The notes beneath the pieces were generated by a model that worked only from the letters and a program-made list of their open reading frames with translations, did not search any database and was not told the origin of the DNA. Below are positions 8,569 through 16,130 of a DNA stretch of 41,749 bases, piece after piece (the stretch's first letter is position 1; each line of letters starts with the position of its first letter). The stretch is from Microvirga sp. Mcv34. Its GTDB lineage: Bacteria > Pseudomonadota > Alphaproteobacteria > Rhizobiales > Beijerinckiaceae. A program made the position numbers and the translations under genes. Where the stretch lies: assembly GCF_024519725.1 (NCBI RefSeq), contig NZ_JALJRK010000045.1, forward strand, positions 1 to 41,749, in the 5' to 3' direction.

Positions 8569-8884
8569 CGTACTCCGTTCCTAGCTGCTGTTCGGCGACG
8601 TGAGCCACCATGTCTCGGATGACGCAACGCACGTGCTCGTCACTGGCGCCGTAGAACACCTGCTTGCCTCGTTTCTGTGATCGCACGAACCGGGCCGCCC
8701 GCAGGAGGCGCAGGTGGTGACTGACGAGCGACGGGGACAGCCCCACCTGCTGGGCAATGTCGCCTACGCACAGCGGCTCCGTCAGGCAGGCGACCGCAAT
8801 TCGCAGCCGGTTGGCATCGCCGAGCAGGCGGAAGATCTCCGCCAGCTCGACCGCGCGGTCGTCGTTGAGAGAAAGACCAGTCAT
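8552..8884 (-). CDS. ArsR/SmtB-family metal-responsive repressor
   Basis: A 110-residue winged-helix repressor. The recognition helix region is SPSLVSHHLRLLRAARFV and the wing is KRGKQVFY. The C-terminal helix reads DEHVRCVIRDMVAHVAE, an exact DxHx10HxxE match to the alpha-5 Zn/Cd site of SmtB/CzrA-type sensors. PLCVGDIA carries one cysteine where CadC/ArsR proteins have their alpha-3 motif. Apo-protein binds DNA and releases it on metal binding (family knowledge). The stop overlaps the start of cadA, so the two are translationally coupled. The promoter has TTGACA and a repeat operator over its -10 region, which implies autoregulation. Confidence 0.93.
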   Translation of the reverse strand: MTGLSLNDDRAVELAEIFRLLGDANRLRIAVACLTEPLCVGDIAQQVGLSPSLVSHHLRLLRAARFVRSQKRGKQVFYGASDEHVRCVIRDMVAHVAEQQLGTEYDDDER

Positions 8885-8897
8885 CGAACTCGCTAAA

Positions 8898-8943
8898 ACA
8901 TTTCAATGGACGTTTGAATTATTCATTCCCGATCCGGTGTCAA
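8898..8943 (-). promoter_or_regulatory. promoter and ArsR operator of the sensor-ATPase operon (site 1)
   Basis: Read on the plus strand, ACATTTCAA (8898-8906) and ACGTTTGAA (8910-8918) are direct repeats with a 12-bp period; TTCAA and TTGAA inside them also form a dyad. On the minus strand TTGACA (8938-8943) is followed after 16 bases by TAATTC, so the -10 box lies within the operator. Repression by occlusion is the natural reading. Confidence 0.7.
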
Positions 8944-9132
8944 GTCCGTTGCCCGCTTCCGGATTGCCGTTGCGAGGACCTTGGGTGCGGCCAATCACCC
9001 GTGCAGGGGAGTGCCGCTGGCACATTCAGGGGTCGACATTCGAGAGAGGCTTCAGGCCGACGATGGCGGCTACGCCGGCCGCTCCGTCCTCGTCGAGCAG
9101 ACTGCTCATTGCGGCCGTCCCATCTCGTGCAA

Positions 9133-9675
9133 TCAGCGGCCGGTTAGGATCAGCCCGGCCGCGAGGACATAAGCGAAGGCAATCGGAGCGCCGGTCAGGG
9201 CCATTCCGAAGGCGCGGGCGATCGGGCTTGCCGTATAGCCGGCCGCGAACGTCGCGCGCCCGACCAGGTACAGCAGGACGAGGAGGGGGATCAGAACCAG
9301 CTCCGCACCGCGCAGGACCGTCGCGAGGATCTGGTGCGCACCGACGGCCAGCACCGTCTGCTCGAGCGAATTGTGAAGCACGGCAGCGCGGACGGCAATC
9401 GCCGGTCCCGGCGGGGCGAATGCCGAACCCTTGCGGTCAACCGAATTCCAGAACCGCCCCTGCGCCACCCCGCCGACGCAGCCGGCGAGCCATAGGAACA
9501 TCAGGAGATCCCACTTGAGCGCGAAGGCGAGGCGGTCAGCCACGTTCATCGCGAGCGTAATGCCGACGCCGTCCGGCGGCAGCCACAGGTAGCCGGCACC
9601 GAGCACTGCAGCCGACAGCAGTACGGCAAGGGCGCTTTGCAGGACGATCGACCTTTGCTCCTGATCGAAGGACAT
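9133..9675 (-). CDS. MAPEG-family membrane protein (copy 1)
   Basis: A 180-residue protein with four hydrophobic segments. The central signature NSVDRKGSAF...RAAVLHNSLEQTVLAVGAHQILA is that of MAPEG proteins (membrane-associated eicosanoid and glutathione metabolism), whose members include glutathione transferases and peroxidases; the activity of bacterial members is mostly untested. The start at 9675 (MSFDQEQ) is chosen for AGGA eight bases upstream. A paralogue with the same N-terminal pattern is at 25277-25819. It follows a relic of the ArsR gene with that gene's promoter and operator, so it may be metal-induced. Role inferred: glutathione or lipid-peroxide chemistry under metal stress. 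Confidence 0.8.
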   Translation of the reverse strand: MSFDQEQRSIVLQSALAVLLSAAVLGAGYLWLPPDGVGITLAMNVADRLAFALKWDLLMFLWLAGCVGGVAQGRFWNSVDRKGSAFAPPGPAIAVRAAVLHNSLEQTVLAVGAHQILATVLRGAELVLIPLLVLLYLVGRATFAAGYTASPIARAFGMALTGAPIAFAYVLAAGLILTGR

Positions 9676-9781
9676 ATGAGTTTTCCTGAAGAGGGACCGC
9701 ACCTGTGGCCTTGAGCTGCGATTTTTCGCCGAAAGGACCGCGTGCCGTCGCGGCGATCACCGCTCCCGCCTCGCGGCGTCT

Positions 9782-9859
9782 GATTGTTGGCATCGCCGAA
9801 CAGGCGGAAGATCGCCGCCAGCTCAATGGCGCGGTCGTTATTGAGAGCGACCGGTCATC
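9782..9859 (-). pseudogene. relic of an ArsR repressor gene (first ~26 codons)
   Basis: This stretch matches the first 26 codons of the repressor at 8884 nearly base for base (initial MTG, then AIELAAIFRLFGDAN in a shifted frame). Two bases are lost near codon 6, which gives MTGRSQ and then a stop. Similarity ends after the GDAN codons. The block includes the upstream promoter and operator, so it is a truncated duplication. Confidence 0.8.
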
Positions 9860-9872
9860 GAAGTCACTAAAA

Positions 9873-9917
9873 CATTTCAACAGGCATATGAACTCTCCAT
9901 TCCCGAGCGGGTGTCAA
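9873..9917 (-). promoter_or_regulatory. duplicated promoter and ArsR operator (site 2)
   Basis: ACATTTCAA (9873-9881) and GCATATGAA (9885-9893) keep the 12-bp period of site 1. TTGACA is at 9912-9917 on the minus strand. The flanks on both sides match those of site 1. It now stands in front of the repressor relic and the first MAPEG gene. Confidence 0.65.
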
Positions 9918-9965
9918 GTCTGCCACCCGCCTTTGGATCACCGCGAGGACCGCTGTTCCGGTCAA

Positions 9966-11330
9966 TCACCAGCGCAGCGGGATGATCTCCCGGATCTTGC
10001 CGCCCGTTAACCGTTCGGGAGGGTGCTGGTCCCGTTCAACCGTCACGTGGCCAAGTCCCTGGGCGGCCAATACCCGGGTCAGCTCAGCATGGACTGCCGT
10101 CCAGGTGCGATCAGGGTCAGCCCCGGCGGTGATCAGCAGGCGCACGCGAAGGCTCGTCCGGGTCGTCTGGACAATCTGAACGAGCTCCAGTCCTGGGATT
10201 CGTTCGACCAGCATGCCGAACGCCAACGGTGGCAGGGTCACTGTCCCGCCACGCTCGGTGGCGAAGGTCAGCCCGTCGGCAGCGCGACCCTGCACCCGGA
10301 TCGCCGGGAGCGGGTTCCCGCAGGGACATGGATCCGACCGCTGCAGGACACTGTCCCCAAGGTCGTAGCGGAGGATCGGCTGCACCCGGTTCGCGAGATT
10401 GCTCAGAAGGACCGTATGCGACGGTTCGCCCGGCCAGACAGGCCGATGATCCGCATCGACAGGTTCCAGCATGGCCCAGTCGCTGTTCACGTGCAGCCAG
10501 CCATGCTCGCAGCGGTAGCTGAGGAACGGACATTCGGTGGCCGCGTAGCTGTCGCGGACCACCGCGCCGAAGGCCTTGCCGATGCGGCGATACTCAGCAC
10601 CTGGCAGACCTTCAGCCGACAGGACCACCATCGCCGGGTCGATCCGCAGCCGGCCGGTCTCCTGCTCCGTCGCCAAAAGCGCACCCACGCTGGCGTAAGG
10701 AGCAAGAACGGCCGGTTGGAACCGGTTGAGCTGCGCGACCAGCTCGGGCAGCGGCATCTCGACCGGCAGCACCTGAAGCGCATCACCGCGTCGTTGGTGC
10801 AGACGGGCCGCCGCCACCGCCGAGGCAAAGTGGCCCCCGATTGCGATCACCATCGTCATCCGCCCCCTACCGACAAGGATTCGCACAACATCGGCAGGAC
10901 GCAGCCAGTCGCCCAGCATCCGCAGGGCGAGGACGCCCGTCACGGCCATGCTGCGGTCGTCCATCAGGAAGATCCCGCGTGTCCCGGTGGTGCCGGATGT
11001 CGTGGCCGCCGTGTAGCGGCCCAAAAATGGCTCGCCGATACACCCCGGGTCATCAATGAAGGCGCGGATCCTGTCCAGCGTCACGTCCCGATCGGTGACC
11101 CAGTCATCGAAGCGCGCCATCAACCGCTTCTTGTCGGTCGTCGGCACCGATCCGACGGCGTCGATCTGTTCAGGCAGGGCCTGGTAGAGCTCGCGATAGT
11201 AAGGCGAGTTCGCATGGGCATACGCCACCATTTCACGAAAGCGACGATGCTGGCGCCAGCCCGTCCGGGCCGGATCCTGCTTTCGCGCCCTGTGGGCGTC
11301 GAGGATCAGCCCCAACGGGCTTTCGCTCAT
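9966..11330 (-). CDS. phenylacetate-CoA ligase / coenzyme F390 synthetase-like adenylate-forming enzyme
   Basis: About 454 residues. Family features are the N-terminal FREMVAYAHANSPYYRELY, the ATP-binding loop TSGTTGTRGIF, the adenylation region YAATECPFL and RYDLGDSVL, a cysteine-rich DPCPCGNPLPAI segment and the C-terminal GGKIREI. Such enzymes activate a carboxylate as an acyl-adenylate, often then making a CoA thioester; the substrate cannot be told. The start at 11330 (MSESPLG) follows AGGACGGGG; a GTG at 11387 is possible and would shorten the leader from the operator. It has its own copy of the metal-regulon operator, which is unexpected for this enzyme class. The IS630 element was inserted upstream of the promoter. 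Confidence 0.85.
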   Translation of the reverse strand: MSESPLGLILDAHRARKQDPARTGWRQHRRFREMVAYAHANSPYYRELYQALPEQIDAVGSVPTTDKKRLMARFDDWVTDRDVTLDRIRAFIDDPGCIGEPFLGRYTAATTSGTTGTRGIFLMDDRSMAVTGVLALRMLGDWLRPADVVRILVGRGRMTMVIAIGGHFASAVAAARLHQRRGDALQVLPVEMPLPELVAQLNRFQPAVLAPYASVGALLATEQETGRLRIDPAMVVLSAEGLPGAEYRRIGKAFGAVVRDSYAATECPFLSYRCEHGWLHVNSDWAMLEPVDADHRPVWPGEPSHTVLLSNLANRVQPILRYDLGDSVLQRSDPCPCGNPLPAIRVQGRAADGLTFATERGGTVTLPPLAFGMLVERIPGLELVQIVQTTRTSLRVRLLITAGADPDRTWTAVHAELTRVLAAQGLGHVTVERDQHPPERLTGGKIREIIPLRW

Positions 11331-11404
11331 GGCCCCGTCCTGTGTCGCTCCGCGCGGGGCGAGGGAACAAAGATCGTGGCTCGACACCCCCGCGGATCAA
11401 TAAA

Positions 11405-11451
11405 ACATTTTTACATACGTTTGAATATTGGCTGGCCTTTGTCGCCGTCAA
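11405..11451 (-). promoter_or_regulatory. promoter and predicted ArsR operator of the adenylate-forming ligase (site 3)
   Basis: ACATTTTTA (11405-11413) and ACGTTTGAA (11417-11425) have the 12-bp period. On the minus strand TTGACG (11446-11451), 17 bases, then ATATTC overlaps the operator, as in site 1. Confidence 0.65.
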
Positions 11452-11502
11452 GGCTTGTTCGGGGCTGCCGATGGTCAACGGCGTCGGCTACTGGGGAGCA
11501 GC

Positions 11503-12701
11503 TAAACCGCGTCTATTTTGGGAATCGTAGTTCTTCCTCCTTGGGATCGAGTTGATCCTTGACCCAGAGGCGATCGGCCAGGGCGCATGGATCCGTGTTG
11601 ATGCGGGTTTCAAAAGCGGCAACGCGCCGGGTGAGATCGTCCGGGCTGCTGTGGCAGTGGTGATAGGTGACGTCCTCGCGCAGCCAGCGCCAGAGCGCCT
11701 CCACCGGCATCAGGTCGGGGCTGTAGCCGGGTAAGGGTACAAGCGTGATGTTCAGATCAGAGGCCTGCGCCCGAACCGCCTGAGCGCGATGGTAGGGTGC
11801 TCCGTCCCACAGCAGAATGATCTTGCGGTCGGACACCTCGGCCCGCAGCCGGCGCAGCACCTCGATCGTGTGCTCTCCGTTGGCGCGGGCATAGGGCCAC
11901 AGCCGGACCTCGCCCTCGTTGTAGAGATAAAGACCATAGAACGACACCTTGGCCGAGAGCCTGGGCGAGCTGGAGGCCACCCACAGCCGCTCGCCCCGGG
12001 TGCCCCAGCCATAACCAAGATCTGTGTCCTGGTGAATGTGAGCCTCATCAAGATAGACCAGGAGGTGGTGGTCGCGCTGGGCACCGGCCAACAGGTCCTG
12101 GAGGCGGTCGAGGAAAGCCTGTCGGTGCTCCGGATCCGCGCGGCCGAGCAACTTTTTGGCCTTCTTCCAGGACAGCGCAAGGCGGTGCAGGACCGCCCGG
12201 ATGGTCTCGCGACAGACGCTGAGCGCTCGTGCACGAACGCCACCAGGCGCTTGAGGGTGAAGCGGGGAGCCGGATCAGCACCGTCTAAGGGCGGCGCGGC
12301 CACCGCACCCTGGGCCGTGCGCACGACCTCACCGAGACTGGCCGCGGTCCGGGCGCAAAGGGGGGACGGCCGCCGGTGCGGCCATAGGTCAGGGCCGCAG
12401 GGCCCTGTGCGTGATAGGCATGCAACCAGCCCATCACGGTCTGCGGATGGCGCCCAGTGCGTGCCGCTACCTGTGTGGCACAGCTTCCTTGAGCAATGTC
12501 GTAGAGGGCGAGTGCGCGCTCGCGGGTGCGCGCATGAGGCGCGTTCAGCGCCAACCGCCGCAGGTCATCCGGTGTTTGACCCCAGCGTTCACAATCAACC
12601 CGTAGCATGAGACCGACCATGTCAAGGAAAGTGCCTCAGATGGGAACGCCCGCCGCCAATCCAAGCCCAAAAACCATGGTTCTCAAACTGGACGCGGTTT
12701 A
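11503..12701 (-). mobile_element. IS630-family insertion sequence, degraded
   Basis: Terminal inverted repeats start CTAAACCGCGTC at the left end and the same 12 bases (complement) at the right end, then continue imperfectly (TATTTTGGGA against CAGTTTGAGA). The element is bounded by TA on each side, the IS630/Tc1 target. It is about 1.2 kb long. The transposase is frameshifted, so the copy is not autonomous. Confidence 0.85.
11513..12620 (-). pseudogene. IS630-family transposase, two frameshifts
   Basis: The N-terminal helix-turn-helix part (CATQVAARTGRHPQTVMGWL) reads from 12620. The frame is lost in a run of six C near 12348, the middle (TLKRLVAFVHERS) continues in another frame, and a second shift near 12220 is explained by loss of one GCTC from a GCTC tandem. 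The DDE catalytic part then reads from 12151: HLLVYLDEAHIHQD, KIILLWDGAPYHRA and LPGYSPDLMPVEALW are the family's catalytic blocks. The product would need two corrections to be functional. Confidence 0.85.
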
Positions 12702-12840
12702 GGATCACATGCCCCGAAACCGCGGCAACCTGCCTAATCCGAGCAAGAGCCAGCGTGCACAGCAAAACCCGCTGCACGGCTTTGGGGTGGACCAGGTTTC
12801 CACCTGGGCTGCGAGCCCCACCAGCGTCAGCCTTCGTCAT
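12702..12840 (-). pseudogene. 5' fragment of a gene coupled to the second ArsR gene, cut by the IS630 element
   Basis: An ATG overlapping the end of the second ArsR gene opens a frame (MTKADAGGARSPGG...) that runs straight into the right end of the IS630 element. The overlap copies the sensor-ATPase arrangement, so this may be the remnant of that sensor's former target. The peptide is not recognised and could be chance. Confidence 0.3.
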
Positions 12841-13150
12841 CCGTCGCGTCCCGATGTGCACCAACATGGCTGACCATGTCTTTGATCACACAGCGTGCCT
12901 GCTCGTCAGCCGAAACGTAGAAGACCTGCTTGCCTTCCTTATGGGCCCGCACGAACCGGGCGGCCCGCAGGAGCCGGAGATGATGGCTGACGAGAGAAGC
13001 TGACAGGCCGACCTGTTGCGCGATGTCGCTCACGCAAAGCGGCTGGTCCAGGCACGCTACTGCGATGCGGAGGCGATTCGCGTCACCGAGCAGGCGAAAG
13101 ATTTCCGCAAGCTCCGCCGCGCGCTCCTCATCAAGAAGGACTCGTGTCAT
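12827..13150 (-). CDS. ArsR/SmtB-family metal-responsive repressor, second copy
   Basis: A 107-residue paralogue of the repressor at 8552-8884, nearly identical in the DNA-binding part (SASLVSHHLRLLRAARFV). The alpha-5 helix reads DEQARCVIKDMVSHVGAH: the first histidine of the DxHx10HxxE/H site is glutamine, while D, the second H and the final H remain. Metal specificity or affinity may therefore differ, or sensing may be lost. PLCVSDIA retains the alpha-3 cysteine. The start is set by AGGAGT four bases upstream of the ATG. Its own operator overlaps TATAAT. No intact gene follows on the same strand before the IS630 element. Confidence 0.9.
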   Translation of the reverse strand: MTRVLLDEERAAELAEIFRLLGDANRLRIAVACLDQPLCVSDIAQQVGLSASLVSHHLRLLRAARFVRAHKEGKQVFYVSADEQARCVIKDMVSHVGAHRDATDDEG

Positions 13151-13163
13151 GATACTCCTATGA

Positions 13164-13188
13164 ACATTTGAAGACATATTTGATTATA
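13164..13188 (-). promoter_or_regulatory. -10 box and operator of the second ArsR gene (site 4)
   Basis: ACATTTGAA (13164-13172) and ATATTTGAT (13176-13184) with the 12-bp period. A perfect TATAAT on the minus strand (13183-13188) abuts the second repeat. No good -35 box is seen. Confidence 0.6.
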
Positions 13189-13246
13189 GTAAGATTCCGG
13201 GGTCGGTGCGTTCCTGAGGGAAAGTCCGCCTGGAACGGAGGAAAGG

Positions 13247-13765
13247 ATGCGCTGTGAACCACTGTCTTCAAAGCATCTCGCGGACCTCCACATTGATGAG
13301 GATCTGCCGATGCAGCGGGTTCTCTGGCGGTTCGAGCGCAGCGGCTGGGCCATACTAGCCGGCTTTGTGGGTGCGGCGCTACTGGGCCTGTTCGGCGAGG
13401 GCTGGCTCAGCCGCGTTGAGGCCCAGGTCCCATCAGGTGCCCTCGCAGTCCGGTACGACCGCTTCACCCGCAACGATACTCCTACCATCGTGGAGGTCCG
13501 GCTCACAGCCGCCAACCCATCAGGCCTGCAGTGGCTGTCGCTGTCGGGCGACTACCTTAAGGATATGCGTATTGACCGTGTTGTGCCTGAGCCTGAACAG
13601 ACGCTTGTGTTCCAAAAAACTATACGTTTCGGCTTCGATCCCGGTCAAGCAGGGGACCGCACCCTCGTCACGCTGACTTTGTCGCCCTCGCGTCCTGGTC
13701 TCGTCCGGGGCGCAGTCGTGGTCGACAGCTCCAAGCTTCCATTGGTTCAATTCGTCTATCCCTGA
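13247..13765 (+). CDS. membrane-anchored hypothetical protein
   Basis: A 172-residue protein with a short cytoplasmic N-terminus, one transmembrane helix (GWAILAGFVGAALLGLFG, residues about 33-50) and a periplasmic domain that looks all-beta (alternating hydrophobic stretches such as PTIVEVRLTAAN and RTLVTLTLSPSRPGLV). GGAGG five bases before the ATG fixes the start. It is 15 bases upstream of a DUF421 gene on the same strand and is probably cotranscribed with it. It is divergent from the second ArsR gene, about 100 bases away, so it could share control by operator site 4. The function is unknown. Confidence 0.75.
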   Translation: MRCEPLSSKHLADLHIDEDLPMQRVLWRFERSGWAILAGFVGAALLGLFGEGWLSRVEAQVPSGALAVRYDRFTRNDTPTIVEVRLTAANPSGLQWLSLSGDYLKDMRIDRVVPEPEQTLVFQKTIRFGFDPGQAGDRTLVTLTLSPSRPGLVRGAVVVDSSKLPLVQFVYP

Positions 13766-13780
13766 GGTCAAGGTCATTTT

Positions 13781-14263
13781 ATGGAATCCGTCATCCGCAC
13801 CGCAGCCATGTACGGCCTTCTGCTGGTCCTGTTCAGGGTCGCGGGACGCCGGGCGCTTGCCGAAACCAGCACCTTCGATTTTGTGCTCCTGTTGATCATC
13901 AGCGAGGCTACGCAGCAGGCGTTGCTTGCAAACGATAACTCGTTCACAACAGCTTTCCTGGTGATCGGCACCCTGGTCCTGCTCAATGCCCTGCTGGCAC
14001 TGTTATGCGGGCGATTTCGCCGGTTCGACAAAGTCGTGAACGGCCTCCCCCTTGTCGTTGTGGCCCACGGACGTCTCCTGCCTGACCGCATGGCAAGTGC
14101 ACGGCTTGACGAGGCAGACATCCTTGAGGCGGCGCGCCACAGGCGGGGACTGGAGCGTATCGACCAGATTAAGTTCGCTGTGCTGGAGCGAGGCGGAGGT
14201 ATCTCGGTGATCCCGTTTGAGCGATCCGGCGGGAGCCGTGCTGGAGGCAATGACGGGTCTTAA
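13781..14263 (+). CDS. DUF421 (YetF-like) membrane protein
   Basis: A 160-residue protein with two or three N-terminal hydrophobic segments and the family's sequence RVAGRRALAETSTFDFVLLLIISEATQQALL, followed by a cytoplasmic domain containing the expected V(V/I)NGLPLVVVAHGRLLPDRM and ARLDEADILEAAR. DUF421 proteins such as Bacillus YetF are of unknown biochemical function. It forms a pair with the anchored protein just upstream. The C-terminus is short and glycine/serine rich. Confidence 0.85.
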   Translation: MESVIRTAAMYGLLLVLFRVAGRRALAETSTFDFVLLLIISEATQQALLANDNSFTTAFLVIGTLVLLNALLALLCGRFRRFDKVVNGLPLVVVAHGRLLPDRMASARLDEADILEAARHRRGLERIDQIKFAVLERGGGISVIPFERSGGSRAGGNDGS

Positions 14264-14380
14264 GCAGCCACAGGAATGACTTGCACGGGCCTCGGTGCGT
14301 GCACAGGCTCATGCCTGTATAATGTTTCATTGAACCACAAACAATGTTGTATCGAGGCGCTTGCCCACCACCTTCCCTGA

Positions 14381-14401
14381 ACATTTTAACAGGTGTTTGA
14401 A
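14381..14401 (+). promoter_or_regulatory. predicted ArsR operator upstream of the exchanger (site 5)
   Basis: ACATTTTAA (14381-14389) and GTGTTTGAA (14393-14401) with the 12-bp period. On the plus strand TTGCCC, 17 bases, TTTTAA would place the -10 box inside it; this promoter is weak. Confidence 0.6.
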
Positions 14402-14477
14402 TTATCCGCCGGATGGATCTCCCTGCCATTGGGCTGGCCTCAGCAGAGGCGCGCCTTGAGGGGCTGAGGCAAAATGC

Positions 14478-15746
14478 ATGGACCACACGGACGCACCTCG
14501 AATGGCTCACCCAACCGCCACGTATGCCTACACGCCGCGTCAATGGCTGACGATCGGGATCGCGACGGCGACGCTGGTTCCATTGGTGGCCGTCCGTTTC
14601 CTGGGAGCCGGCACGGATTCGACTTCCATCGTCGCCGCGGCCACCGGACTGGCAATCGTCGCAGCCTCATTCACTCTGTCCTGGGGCGTCGAGTCGCTCG
14701 AGGGGAGCATGCCGCAGGGTATTGCGCTCGCCATCCTGGCCCTCATCGAGGTCGCCCCGGAATACACGTTCGAGGCCATCCTCGCCTATCGTCAGCAGAT
14801 CGAGCTCGCGGCGGCCTCCATGACGGGAGCCAATCGGCTCCTGCTCGGGTTTGGTTGGCCACTCATCCTCTTCACGGCCGCGCTTGCAGCCCGCAGCCGC
14901 GGGCAGCGCTACACGACCATTGCGCTCTCGCGGGAACAAGGGATTCCTGTCACCTTCCTGCTCGGCGCATCGCTGTATGCGTTCGTGATCGTGCTGAAGG
15001 GGACACTCTCGCTTCTCGACTCCGCGGTCCTGATCGCTATTTATGGCGCCTACATCTGGACGATGCTGCATCGCCATGAGCCGGAGATGGAAGAAGGCGG
15101 CGAGGCCGCCAAGGAGGCCATCGGAATTCCGGCCACCACCAAGGCCATGCCGAAAGCGCGAAAATGGACAGCCATCGGGTTCTTCTTCAGCTTCGGCGCC
15201 TTCGTCCTTTACGTCGGGGCCGAACCCTTCCTCGATGCGGTCCTGGCTGTTGCCCGCAGCTTTGGTATCAGTCAATTCGCGTTGATTCAGTGGCTCGCGC
15301 CGTTCCTGTCCGAGTTTCCAGAAAGTCTGACGGCCTATATTTGGGCAGCCACAGTGATTGCAGCGGCCATGGGCCTCGGCACCCTCATCTCGTCCAAGCT
15401 CAACCAGTGGACCTTGCTGATCGCTACCATCCCGATCGCCTACAGTCTCGGGGCCGGGCACGTGCAAGCGCTGCCCCTCGGAACGCTCGCGCGCGAAGAA
15501 ATCTTCTTGACTGCGGCCCAATCGCTGTTCGGAACCGTCCTCCTGATGACGCTCCGTTTCGATCTCTGGAAGGCGTTCGCACTGCTCATCCTCTTCCTCA
15601 TCCAATTCGCGTTGCCGCTCGCACGTGTTCACATCGTTCTTGCCTGGGTGTACGTGGCCGCGGCCATCATCTACGTCACCATCTTTCAGCGAGAGATTCA
15701 GGCTGTCCTGATAGCATCCTGGTCTCCTGCGGGAGAGCGCAGATGA
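14478..15746 (+). CDS. Na+/Ca2+ exchanger (CaCA) family transporter
   Basis: A 422-residue protein with about ten transmembrane helices in two halves separated by a charged cytoplasmic loop (HRHEPEMEEGGEAAKEA, residues about 198-215). Each half carries an alpha-repeat ion-binding motif: EVAPEYTFEAI with GANRLLLGFGWPL in the first, and APFLSEFPESLTAYIWA in the second. Their conserved glutamates and prolines are the family's ion-coordinating signature. The transported ion is unknown (Ca2+, or another divalent cation). It is downstream of a metal-regulon operator. TGAGG about eight bases before the ATG supports the start. Confidence 0.88.
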   Translation: MDHTDAPRMAHPTATYAYTPRQWLTIGIATATLVPLVAVRFLGAGTDSTSIVAAATGLAIVAASFTLSWGVESLEGSMPQGIALAILALIEVAPEYTFEAILAYRQQIELAAASMTGANRLLLGFGWPLILFTAALAARSRGQRYTTIALSREQGIPVTFLLGASLYAFVIVLKGTLSLLDSAVLIAIYGAYIWTMLHRHEPEMEEGGEAAKEAIGIPATTKAMPKARKWTAIGFFFSFGAFVLYVGAEPFLDAVLAVARSFGISQFALIQWLAPFLSEFPESLTAYIWAATVIAAAMGLGTLISSKLNQWTLLIATIPIAYSLGAGHVQALPLGTLAREEIFLTAAQSLFGTVLLMTLRFDLWKAFALLILFLIQFALPLARVHIVLAWVYVAAAIIYVTIFQREIQAVLIASWSPAGERR

Positions 15747-16130
15747 ATGACGGCATGACCAGGGGTGAGCTCGATCCCGCGATCTTGCGCATCCTCCAGC
15801 ATGGAGGTCGGGGTGGCAGGCAAGCCCGGCTGCCCCGGTATCTCGGGTCACAAACGGTCCCAAGGTATGATCACTGCCGCTCGGGCAGCGGAAGGCAGGA
15901 GGCGCCGGGGTTGGGCCGCACTAAACTCGAATCACAGCGTCTTGCGACGGATCCCGGTCGATCGTCCCCTCATTGCAGAACCAGAGGTCTTGTTCTCAGT
16001 GCCGAGGAAGAGCACAACGAGCAGCACCTGACGCGTAGGCTTTTGCGATTGCCCAGGTCGCTTCTGTCTTCAGGAGGAGTCGTCGTGCTCGCATGTTGCA
16101 AGCCGCACCATCCTGCTGATGGCTCGCGGT
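15747..16130. other. 384-bp interval without a supported gene
   Basis: An ATG overlapping the exchanger stop opens a plus-strand frame (MNDGMTRGELDPAIL...), but its composition soon becomes arginine- and proline-rich and looks noncoding. The converging chromate transporter genes end at 16131. I see no hairpin with a T tract. Confidence 0.5.

Noticed and set aside
12340..12355. C6 run in the IS630 transposase as a programmed frameshift site
   Set aside because: A second, independent frameshift by a four-base loss lies downstream, so decay explains it better.
14667..15863. 398-residue minus-strand frame opposite the exchanger
   Set aside because: The exchanger motifs are on the other strand; this frame is a charged shadow without domain signature.
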